Origin: an uncultured Bdellovibrio sp.
GTDB lineage: Bacteria > Bdellovibrionota > Bdellovibrionia > Bdellovibrionales > Bdellovibrionaceae
Assembly (NCBI RefSeq): GCF_946478835.1
Contig: NZ_CAMLDV010000087.1
Coordinates: 1 to 13,902 of the forward strand
Direction of reading: 5' to 3'
DNA: 13,902 bases
In this document: positions 1-6,346 of the stretch, piece by piece
Layout: each line of letters starts with the position of its first letter
How positions within the stretch are numbered: position 1 is the first letter of the stretch
The notes under the pieces: model-generated
Database searches by the model: none
Seen by the model: only the letters and a program-made list of their open reading frames with translations
What the model was told of the DNA's origin: nothing
Translations under genes and position numbers: made by a program

Positions 1-1123
1 CTTCCAGTTTAAGACGAGCTTGAATGTGCTCCGGCACGTGACCTTCCTTTAAAGTTCCAAGTCCCTGCAAGTGATAGCGAATTTCACTCAGCCTTTTGTG
101 TACCTTTTCTTTCGCCCAACTCATTGCGGTGGGAGACAGAAGTTCAAACTCTCCCCATTTGGGAGGGAAATATTTGGCGTCTTGAAGTTCATCGACCTTG
201 GCAAGACTTCCGAAATGACCCCAGATCATTTGCGCGAAAAACTGAACAAATAAAATCACGCCGAACAATAAAACAAATTGCAGGCTTTTATCTTGGAATG
301 CCGAAAGATCCGAGCCAAACCCCAAATCAAAATAACTGCGTGCTTCCCCTGCGACAAGAAATCCAATGATTACACCTACAATAGAAACCGCAGAAAGCTG
401 CCATCCGATACGACGGCAATCTTGATTCAGGCCGCGACTGCGCCACCAGAATAAAATCATGCGCCCGATTCTTTCACCGGCAACAAGGGCCAAAGCGCCA
501 TTAAAAGAAATCGTATTCGTCAAAAGTAAAGACAGCGCCATGGCCAAGGACCAAAACTCTACTTGGATGATAAAGCTGATCAGAACACTCGCTAATAAAA
601 TTCCAATCACGGCGCCAAAGCGACCATCGGCAAGGAAAAAGGCCAAATCACTTTGACCAAGAACCGTTTGTACAACGCTCGAATTTCTAAGCATCGTTTC
701 ACCGCCAACAAGGAAAACACCAACCGCGAAAATCCACTTTAAAAGTAATTTAGCTTTCGGAGCTTGCCACACACCGATAAGCCCTAAGGCACAAAGACCC
801 AAAAGAAAAAATCCGTTAAAGCTTAAAAATAACAAACCCAGAATCAAAACCCACCACGCACCGAGAATGCTTAAGCACATGATTAAGTTGCTCGCGCGCA
901 GATTTAGAATGCGCAAGTTATATAATGCCAGTCCAGAATAAAGAGATTTTTGCGGTGACGCCTCTAAAACCACAACATCCAAAGCGCGCACAAAGATTTT
1001 CGCTGTCGTTGTTTCAAAGCCTTTTTCAAAGAAAGACTTTTGAAGTTTTGCAAAGAAAGCCGCTGCGTGCTTCTGTGATTCAGTCAGACCAAACATCATC
1101 AGGACAAAACTACCCAACCACAT
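1..1123 (-). CDS. Na/Pi-cotransporter-like membrane protein, partial (3' end outside window)
   Basis: An open frame of 374 codons runs from ATG at 1123 to the left edge without a stop. It is strongly hydrophobic, with likely membrane segments near residues 79-98, 100-118, 128-142, 168-186, 188-203, 242-258 and 280-300. The block at 167-220 (GRFGAVIG..., then FNGALALVAGERIG) has the layout of the Na/Pi-cotransporter (NptA/YjbB) core, in which a small-residue helix with QSSSA is followed by an ALP-LGANIGTT motif. Residues 319-352 (FPPKWGEFELLSPTAMSWAKE onward) resemble the linker and first helix of the PhoU-like C-terminal domain of that family. The QSSS and GANIGTT signatures are not intact, so phosphate transport is doubtful. 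The start overlaps the end of rsmJ by 14 bases, which suggests translational coupling. There is no clear Shine-Dalgarno, and a tandem ATG-ATG at 1099-1094 is an alternative start. The coding frame is certain; the family is an inference from pattern. Confidence 0.65.
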   Translation of the reverse strand, partial: MWLGSFVLMMFGLTESQKHAAAFFAKLQKSFFEKGFETTTAKIFVRALDVVVLEASPQKSLYSGLALYNLRILNLRASNLIMCLSILGAWWVLILGLLFLSFNGFFLLGLCALGLIGVWQAPKAKLLLKWIFAVGVFLVGGETMLRNSSVVQTVLGQSDLAFFLADGRFGAVIGILLASVLISFIIQVEFWSLAMALSLLLTNTISFNGALALVAGERIGRMILFWWRSRGLNQDCRRIGWQLSAVSIVGVIIGFLVAGEARSYFDLGFGSDLSAFQDKSLQFVLLFGVILFVQFFAQMIWGHFGSLAKVDELQDAKYFPPKWGEFELLSPTAMSWAKEKVHKRLSEIRYHLQGLGTLKEGHVPEHIQARLKLE

Positions 1124-1865
1124 AAGTATCATAGCGAACCACCTTTCCTTCGTAAGAGTGACGAACCCCTGGCAAGAGTTCTTCCGCATGCATCGGACGC
1201 TTCACCACCACTCGTTGCACCGGCCATGTCAGAGCCTCTTTTAAAACTTCCGCAGCATCGTCGTCGTGTCCAACAAGATCACGGAAGACCACCATCTCTT
1301 GTTTGGGAAGTGCTGACTTTTTCTTGTGCGGATACATCGGATCAAAATAAATGCATTCAATATCGAGTTTACCTTTGTTTTCTTTCAAAAACTGAAGACT
1401 GTCGGAGAAATGCAATTGATACGATTTCAGATATTCTTTTTCAGTTTTTGCAAAGGCCTCTTTAAGAAGCGCATACAGAACCGGAGATCTCTCAACCCCC
1501 GTAACTTCAAATCCCAACTGAGTCAGAAAAACGCTGTCCACGGCAAGTCCCACGGAAAGATCCAAAACTTTGCGATAGCCTTTGGCTACACCCAAAGCTT
1601 TTGCGATCAATTCATTTTTTCCGCGATGACCTTTGCGTTCGTAATCGAGATGATTTTTATCAAAATCAATTTCAAGCAGGCGGTTTTCTAAATCACGAAC
1701 ATAAACGCGATCATTTTCGACATGAAAATGAAAAAAGAAATCGGAAAGGTTTACGGGATTGAGAGGACACTTGAAAAAATCAGCCCATGCCTGCGCTTTA
1801 GAAAGAACCTCCGAAGAAGCAACAACACAAATCTTAGAATTTAGTGAAGCAGATACCACAGACAT
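1110..1865 (-). CDS. rsmJ: 16S rRNA (guanine1516-N2)-methyltransferase RsmJ
   Basis: This 251-residue protein matches RsmJ, the SAM-dependent enzyme that methylates N2 of G1516 in 16S rRNA of the small subunit. Visible family signatures in order are: a basic/Gly stretch before the fold (YERKGHRGKNELIAKALG, about 75-92); the SAM motif I region VLDLSVGLAVDSVFL (100-114); the acidic end of beta-2, GVERSPVLYALL; the catalytic-type motif YFDPMYPHKKKSAL; the following KQEMVVFRDLVG block; and the C-terminal RVVVKRP. Length equals the usual 250 residues. The N-terminal 60 residues diverge from enterobacterial RsmJ, as expected. Its ATG lies inside the end of the UbiA-like gene (25-base overlap) with no strong ribosome binding site, so it is probably translated by coupling. 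It is a housekeeping gene inside an operon otherwise made of membrane and lipid genes. Confidence 0.93.
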   Translation of the reverse strand: MSVVSASLNSKICVVASSEVLSKAQAWADFFKCPLNPVNLSDFFFHFHVENDRVYVRDLENRLLEIDFDKNHLDYERKGHRGKNELIAKALGVAKGYRKVLDLSVGLAVDSVFLTQLGFEVTGVERSPVLYALLKEAFAKTEKEYLKSYQLHFSDSLQFLKENKGKLDIECIYFDPMYPHKKKSALPKQEMVVFRDLVGHDDDAAEVLKEALTWPVQRVVVKRPMHAEELLPGVRHSYEGKVVRYDTYVVG

Positions 1866-2908
1866 TCAAATACCCAAAGGCCTATGGTGAGTAAGAAAAG
1901 TTGAAAGCCTGAACGGAAAACGCCACGAAGCTCGCTTCCGATCGGACTTGAAAGATTCTTAAGTTTGTAAACGAAAGTCACCGACAAGAAGAGCAAGACG
2001 ATGGAAAGATAAACTCCCCAGTAAACGCCAGCAAACAATAAATGATAAATCAGATTGAAACCAACAAAGAGGCCCCACCACGCCGCAAGCAAGCGGCGCG
2101 ATTTATCAAAGCCCAACCAGTTCACTGTGTTTGTAAAACCCGCCTGAATACTGGGAAGAATGCTGATGAAGTTTCTTAAGTGCACGATGAAAAGAACCAA
2201 CCATCCCCACACGCAACCCAACCAGAAACTTTCCTGATCAAAGCGCGCGCCCATCGAAAGCTGATAACCCACTGTAAGCAAAGGGCCTAACATTAAAAAC
2301 AGCGCGAACTCGCCACCGATTTGATATTTAAATGAATTTTGCTTTTTAAACTGCGCCCAGAGTCCCACAGCCAATCCCAACGCAATCACCACGGCAACCA
2401 CAGGAAAAGCAAAAACAATCGGAAGCGCACAAAGAATCGCCAGGACCAAGAGAATCGTCGATGATGACTTTACTTGCGCCGCCGTCACCCAGCCATTTTG
2501 AATAGCGCGACTTCCGCTTTTTTCCAAAACACGATCCACACCTTTAAGGTGATCCATATAATCATTGCGCAAGTTCACAGCCGCAAAGGCCAAAAGAACT
2601 CCCAAAGTCGCAATGCCTGTTGTGATCGGATCAAGAATCGTTTGATCGACAATGTTTTTAGTGAGGATTAAGAAAAGCGGCACAAGAATTAGTAAAAAGC
2701 TGCGCGCTTTAAAAGTTCTTAAAAAGACAATTAGTGAGGAAGGACGAGAAATACTGTCGACAGGAACCACGCGAAACGTGACAGTCTCTGATGCCGAATT
2801 CACATTGAGCGTTTGCAATGGCAAAGCTCTTTTGTCTTTAGCAAAAGTTCCCATCAAGTAGGATTCAAACTCCGGAGAGTTTTTAGAAAGCGTGATCAAT
2901 TCACTCAC
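1841..2908 (-). CDS. UbiA-superfamily prenyltransferase-like membrane protein with degenerate second Asp motif
   Basis: This 355-residue protein has an approximately 60-residue cytoplasmic N-terminus and then eight or nine hydrophobic segments (about 68-84, 96-111, 150-166, 168-184, 200-216, 228-244, 275-292, 296-312, 335-352). Residues 112-125 (NLRNDYMDHLKGVD) form the first Asp-rich motif of UbiA-type aromatic prenyltransferases, which binds prenyl diphosphate through Mg2+. The intact MenA in this window reads NLVNDAVDFKKGAD at the same place. The second motif, NNLRDHSGD in that MenA, appears here as VHLRNFISI (242-250) and lacks both aspartates. The protein therefore has the fold but may have lost or changed activity. 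It starts with GTG at 2908, giving a four-base GTGA overlap with the stop of the polyprenyl synthase, so the two are translationally coupled. A substrate link to that synthase is likely. The identity of the aromatic or alcohol acceptor cannot be told from sequence. Confidence 0.75.
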   Translation of the reverse strand: MSELITLSKNSPEFESYLMGTFAKDKRALPLQTLNVNSASETVTFRVVPVDSISRPSSLIVFLRTFKARSFLLILVPLFLILTKNIVDQTILDPITTGIATLGVLLAFAAVNLRNDYMDHLKGVDRVLEKSGSRAIQNGWVTAAQVKSSSTILLVLAILCALPIVFAFPVVAVVIALGLAVGLWAQFKKQNSFKYQIGGEFALFLMLGPLLTVGYQLSMGARFDQESFWLGCVWGWLVLFIVHLRNFISILPSIQAGFTNTVNWLGFDKSRRLLAAWWGLFVGFNLIYHLLFAGVYWGVYLSIVLLFLSVTFVYKLKNLSSPIGSELRGVFRSGFQLFLLTIGLWVFECLWYLLH

Positions 2909-3861
2909 GAAGGCTTCCTTCTCCAGTAAAGAATCTCTGTCAAAGGACGAAGCTGATCGATCAGTTTTTCTTCGCCAGGCTTCAGGAATGTTTTTAGACG
3001 ATCCAAATGATGATTGTACATTTGTATCAGGCCTTTGTTCATTTCATCAAACTCAAGAAGCTTCTGATCGAATTGTGCTTTGCCACCGATGTTGGCGTAG
3101 TACTCTTCCAAGTTTTTGCTTTTCACGATGCTGTCGATCTCTTGACGAGAACGGTTTTTACAAACGTAAGCACCGAAAGAATTCAAATAGCCGGATTTCA
3201 AGTCGCCCAAGATCGCTTTTCCTTCGTCGTTACGAATATCGTAATCAAGAAGATCATCACTGCGTTGGAAAAGTTGTCCCAACAATGTACCCATCTCTTC
3301 CAAGATGCGATGAAGTTCTTCGTCGTATCTTTCTTGCGCGATAAATGGTGCGCGAATGCACCACTTAAACAAGCTTGCTGTTTTCAAATTGTGAATGCGA
3401 TCTAGCTGCTCCAAAGTCACAAAGAAGTCGCCGACCACAGAATCCTGCAACCACTCCCCTTCAAGCAAATCGGAAATCACTTCGGCTGTGTACTGAACAA
3501 GTTTGATATTGCCGTGACCAGAAAGATTCACCATCACGCGCGCAAGCAAATAGTCACCTGCCAACACGGCGTACTCAGGAGTATACTTTAGCCAAGCCGC
3601 TGTTTTTCCACGACGAAGGTGCGAACGATCGATCAAATCGTCGTGAAGCAAAGAAGCATTGTGAATAAACTCAATTGTCTGTCCCAAAAGAAGTTCTGCT
3701 TTGGGATCTAATGAGAGGTTTGCTCCCATCATGCGGATCAATTTTGCGCGAAAGCCTTTGCCGCCCGCAAAGAGGTCGTCATAAAGCTTATTCAGCTTTG
3801 GCAAATAGGCCGGAAAATCCTTTGGATCATAGACTTTAAGATCAATGACACTTCGCTGCAA
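2905..3861 (-). CDS. Polyprenyl diphosphate synthase (trans-type, long chain)
   Basis: This 318-residue soluble enzyme condenses isopentenyl diphosphate units onto an allylic primer to make the all-trans chain used for quinone side chains. Visible motifs are GKGFR (34-38), the first Asp-rich motif LLHDDLIDRSHLRRGKTA (D74, D75, D78), KTA at 160-162, and the second Asp-rich motif QRSDDLLDYD (D202, D203, D206). The residues four and five before the first Asp are Ser70 and Ala69. In this family small residues there allow long products, which fits an octaprenyl- or similar-length synthase better than FPP synthase. After the second motif the usual DLxxGKxTLP reads GDLKSGYLNSF (219-229), which is unusual. 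The start is TTG at 3861, supported by a strong AGGAGA five bases upstream, with no ATG or GTG nearby in frame. It is first in the minus-strand operon. Confidence 0.9.
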   Translation of the reverse strand: MQRSVIDLKVYDPKDFPAYLPKLNKLYDDLFAGGKGFRAKLIRMMGANLSLDPKAELLLGQTIEFIHNASLLHDDLIDRSHLRRGKTAAWLKYTPEYAVLAGDYLLARVMVNLSGHGNIKLVQYTAEVISDLLEGEWLQDSVVGDFFVTLEQLDRIHNLKTASLFKWCIRAPFIAQERYDEELHRILEEMGTLLGQLFQRSDDLLDYDIRNDEGKAILGDLKSGYLNSFGAYVCKNRSRQEIDSIVKSKNLEEYYANIGGKAQFDQKLLEFDEMNKGLIQMYNHHLDRLKTFLKPGEEKLIDQLRPLTEILYWRRKPS

Positions 3862-3954
3862 TTTCGTCTCCTGGAGAGGCCCTAACTTCGCGATTTATCT
3901 GCTTGCTGTCAAGGCTCTTCGGCCTTATTTTGAGCTCTCAGTGCAAGGAAAATA
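3862..3954. promoter_or_regulatory. Divergent intergenic region between polyprenyl synthase operon and ykgJ-like gene
   Basis: This 93-base gap must hold the promoters of both diverging units. A perfect TTGACA lies on the minus strand at 3912-3907, but no good -10 sits 16-18 bases downstream, so a sigma-70 promoter is only possible. On the plus strand a short hairpin (AAGGC 3911-3915, loop of six including TTCG, GCCTT 3922-3926) precedes ATTTT and could be a leader or weak attenuator for the plus-strand gene. A good AAGGA at 3945-3949 sits five bases before the plus-strand ATG. Confidence 0.35.
3867..3872 (-). promoter_or_regulatory. Ribosome binding site of the polyprenyl synthase
   Basis: AGGAGA on the minus strand lies five bases before a TTG codon. 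It decides a TTG start for the polyprenyl synthase, because no ATG or GTG follows in frame within the first codons. Confidence 0.75.
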
Positions 3955-4410
3955 ATGGAAGAGTTCAAATTCACGGGAAAAGAATGGTGGCGAGAAGGCG
4001 TTCGTTTTGAATGCACGGGTTCAGGCAAATGCTGTACGTCTCACGGCGAATACGGTTTTGTTTATTTGAGCCTGGAAGACCGCCAACGTTTTGCGAAATA
4101 TTTGAAAATCAGCACCTCCACTTTCACGCGCCGTTATTGCGAAAAAACCGGCGGCATCTGGCATCTGAAAGAAGACCCAAAAAATCCGGATTGCATGTTC
4201 CTTAAAGGAAAAGCTTGCGGCGTCTACGAAGCTCGCCCAACACAATGTCGTACTTGGCCGTTCTGGCCTGAAGTGATGAACGCAAAATCATGGGCAAAAG
4301 ATGTGAAAGCATTTTGTCCTGGAGTTGGTCGCGGCCCCGTAATCCCGGCCGAAAAAATCGAAGCGCAATTGCGTGAACAACTTGAAAGCGAAAAAGGCTG
4401 GGGCAAATAA
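3955..4410 (+). CDS. YkgJ-family cysteine-cluster protein (putative Fe/Zn-binding)
   Basis: This 151-residue cytoplasmic protein belongs to the YkgJ / Fe-S-cluster-containing (zinc- and iron-chelating) family, which has no firmly assigned reaction. Eight cysteines are visible: C20, C26, C27, C62, C80, C88, C98 and C121. The signatures are FECTGSGKCC near the N-terminus and CGVYEARPTQCRTWPFWPEV (88-107), the family's CxxYxxRPxxCRxxPF motif, with a final FCPG at 120-123. The start is secure: ATG at 3955 with AAGGA five bases upstream. It stands alone on its strand, divergent from the polyprenyl synthase and convergent with the fibre gene, whose stop lies six bases beyond. There is no visible partner. 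A role in metal binding or in an uncharacterised modification is inference only. Confidence 0.85.
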   Translation: MEEFKFTGKEWWREGVRFECTGSGKCCTSHGEYGFVYLSLEDRQRFAKYLKISTSTFTRRYCEKTGGIWHLKEDPKNPDCMFLKGKACGVYEARPTQCRTWPFWPEVMNAKSWAKDVKAFCPGVGRGPVIPAEKIEAQLREQLESEKGWGK

Positions 4411-4416
4411 TTCGCC

Positions 4417-6180
4417 CTAGTTTATATACTGAATGACAATGGTATCACTGCCGCTGGAGTTTCCGCGCGTATTGATCGTGCACGAACTAAAACTCTGAGA
4501 AAAATATTGAATCGCAAGTGTGTACGTTGTTCCCGCTATCACGTTAAAAGTGTCCACCGTCGGAGCAAAAACAGCTTCGCCGTTTTGGTAACGAGCAATG
4601 TTTGAAATGAAGTTATGATTATTTATAGCTCCTGTAGCACCATTGACGGTGAATCTGAAACCAAAATTTCCTCCAGCACAACCAAATAAGTAAGGAGCAA
4701 TTTTATACATCGTCATAAGCACTTTTCCGCTCTCAGGCGCCGTCCACGTCACACTATACAGAGTCACAAAAGAAGGAGCTGAAGACGTCGTCACAGTTGT
4801 ATTTGTTGTAGAAAACGTCACAACACTCGGTAAAGTGGAAGCAGTCGCTGCTGTCGTTTGCACGGTGCCATCTGGAAATTTAATTCCTCCTGTTTTTGAC
4901 TCAATTGTTCCTTGCACCGTGAATGTCGAAGACGGTGATGTCGTTCCCACACCAACACCCGAAGTTGTCACCGCGAAAAGCGGAGAACTTGCCTGATTGA
5001 CGGAAAGAAGAACACCGCTTGTCGAACTTTTTCCGTTCACCTCTAAAAGAGTTCCACCGAAATTTCCATTTCCCACTTTCAAAAGAGGCACAGTCGAATT
5101 GATATTGGTATCCATGCTCACTCGCCCTGCCCAATCGACATCAATGATCGCGGACCCATTGGAATGCGAAATGCGGAAGGGATTTTCCGAAGCGGCTTGT
5201 GCAACGTGAAATTTTGCTCCTGGTGAAGTCGTGCCGACACCGACGCTACCTCCACTTGTGACCGTCACTCTGTTAGCTCCATTCGTTTCTAAATTCAAAG
5301 CAAAGGCATCGTTCGTTCCTAAGGTGGCAGCCGCTCCAAAACTATTTCCATCCTTAGAAAATAATCCTGTGATGGCGGAAGCATCAAGTTTACTATTAAA
5401 CGCATTCCAATCTGTCGCCGTAAGAAGACCTGTGGAGGATCCACTCGCTGTGGGAATGGCAACATTTGCGGCGGCGGTCATACGTCCCTGCGCATCGACC
5501 GTGAAGGTCGGAACCTGCGTACTAGATCCATAAGATCCCGCATTCACCGTCGTGTTTGGCAACGACGTCATCGCCGAAGAACACGCCAACACTGATCCAT
5601 TCCAAGAAAGAAATTGATTGGCTCCACAAGTAGGAAGACCTGCTTTTAACAAAAAGTCTGATGCCACATTGGTTCCGATTTTTTGCGCCGACAAAGCGTA
5701 ACCCGCGTAAGGAACCGTGCGAATCAAACTGTCAGGAGAAATCGTCTTCCATCCCGCACCGTCATGAAACTGCACGCGCAACACGCGGCCATCCGCACTT
5801 AAAGAGGAATACGTGCTCGTGCTGTCGACACAGTTGTAGCCCACGCATGCGCCGCACGTGAAACTGGCCGAATTATTGAAAGCATCCAGAATAGAAAAAG
5901 TTCCGCTCAAAGGATAATTAACGACACCGTTTCCAAGAGGCACATCAAAAACGCCTTTGGAGTTTGTCATATTAATCCCGGTGACTTTTTCCTGATAGAT
6001 CACGCACTGACCGGACGGATCTGTGAGTTGAAAAATAAAACTGACGTTCGAGTACTCCAAAGGAGTCCCGTCCGACCGAACGATCCTGCCTTGATAAGTT
6101 AAGGTCGCAGGCGCCCCGGTCGCTGCCGTCTCAAAAAGAAACAGCGAGCTCATGAAAACAAGAAACGCTCCGAACTTCAT
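4417..6180 (-). CDS. Secreted trimeric fibre/adhesin-like protein, candidate mosaic adhesive trimer (MAT)
   Basis: This 587-residue protein has a Sec signal peptide (hydrophobic 5-19, likely cleavage near ATGA23) and no lipobox. In order: an N-terminal beta-domain beginning TLTYQGRIVRSDGTPL (about 27-160) with a Cys-rich turn FTCGACVGYNC (C109, C112, C117); a Ser/Thr/Gly/Ala-rich shaft with LTATDWNAFNSKL (253-265); two copies of SVGVGTTSP/GVGVGTTSP (312-320 and 408-416); the collar-like GGIKFPDGTVQTTAA (431-445); and a C-terminal domain of about 140 residues (448-587) rich in beta-strand, with Cys501 and Cys568, ending IVIQYIN. This arrangement resembles the MAT fibres of Bdellovibrio, in which a common base and shaft present a variable tip that contacts prey. 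The tip has a jelly-roll-like strand pattern, and its ligand is unknown. The ATG at 6180 lacks a strong ribosome binding site. It is divergent from the lipoprotein gene at 6347. Confidence 0.75.
   Translation of the reverse strand: MKFGAFLVFMSSLFLFETAATGAPATLTYQGRIVRSDGTPLEYSNVSFIFQLTDPSGQCVIYQEKVTGINMTNSKGVFDVPLGNGVVNYPLSGTFSILDAFNNSASFTCGACVGYNCVDSTSTYSSLSADGRVLRVQFHDGAGWKTISPDSLIRTVPYAGYALSAQKIGTNVASDFLLKAGLPTCGANQFLSWNGSVLACSSAMTSLPNTTVNAGSYGSSTQVPTFTVDAQGRMTAAANVAIPTASGSSTGLLTATDWNAFNSKLDASAITGLFSKDGNSFGAAATLGTNDAFALNLETNGANRVTVTSGGSVGVGTTSPGAKFHVAQAASENPFRISHSNGSAIIDVDWAGRVSMDTNINSTVPLLKVGNGNFGGTLLEVNGKSSTSGVLLSVNQASSPLFAVTTSGVGVGTTSPSSTFTVQGTIESKTGGIKFPDGTVQTTAATASTLPSVVTFSTTNTTVTTSSAPSFVTLYSVTWTAPESGKVLMTMYKIAPYLFGCAGGNFGFRFTVNGATGAINNHNFISNIARYQNGEAVFAPTVDTFNVIAGTTYTLAIQYFSQSFSSCTINTRGNSSGSDTIVIQYIN
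4933..4959 (-). repeat. Shaft repeat motif GVGVGTTSP, copy 2
   Basis: This segment encodes residues 408-416 of the fibre protein and differs from copy 1 at one residue. The spacing of 96 residues between copies suggests two related shaft modules. The second runs into the KFPDGTVQTT collar that precedes the tip. Confidence 0.7.
5221..5247 (-). repeat. Shaft repeat motif SVGVGTTSP, copy 1
   Basis: This segment encodes residues 312-320 of the fibre protein. The same motif recurs 96 residues later (copy 2, 4933-4959). Each copy is followed by a hydrophobic strand (KFHV, TFTV). Such VGIGTTSP-type units are typical of trimeric beta-helical or tail-fibre-like shafts. Confidence 0.7.
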
Positions 6181-6346
6181 GCTTAATTATTCGGCAATTT
6201 CAGGCAAAAATATGAATATGTTTACTCACTCTTAATACATTTTTTATTTGCTTCTATTTGACACAGAACTCTTACAATCCCTTAGTTCTATTAATAATCT
6301 CATTCTGAATCTTTAGATGCTCTCGTTCTTTGTCGATGAGTAGAGC
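6181..6346. promoter_or_regulatory. AT-rich divergent intergenic region between fibre and lipoprotein genes
   Basis: This 166-base gap, richer in A+T than its surroundings, must carry both start signals. TTGACA occurs on the plus strand at 6258-6263. The nearest -10-like boxes (TACAAT 6273-6278, TTAATAAT 6291-6298) are not at standard spacing, so no confident sigma-70 promoter can be drawn. On the minus strand TATTAA (6237-6232) is a possible -10 for the fibre gene with only a weak -35. Neither gene has a strong Shine-Dalgarno. A shared regulator or alternative sigma factor is possible but not shown. Confidence 0.4.

Noticed and set aside
2892..3344. A 150-codon plus-strand open frame opposite the polyprenyl synthase
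   Set aside because: It is fully antisense to a gene with intact family motifs, its product is Ser/Arg-rich without domain character, and it has no ribosome binding site.
5231..5533. A 100-codon plus-strand open frame opposite the fibre shaft
   Set aside because: It reflects the low-complexity Gly/Ser/Thr codons of the fibre gene read in reverse; no independent coding signal.
6258..6298. Sigma-70 promoter from TTGACA upstream of the lipoprotein gene
   Set aside because: Candidate -10 boxes lie at 9 or about 28 bases and not 16-18, so the perfect -35 may be chance.
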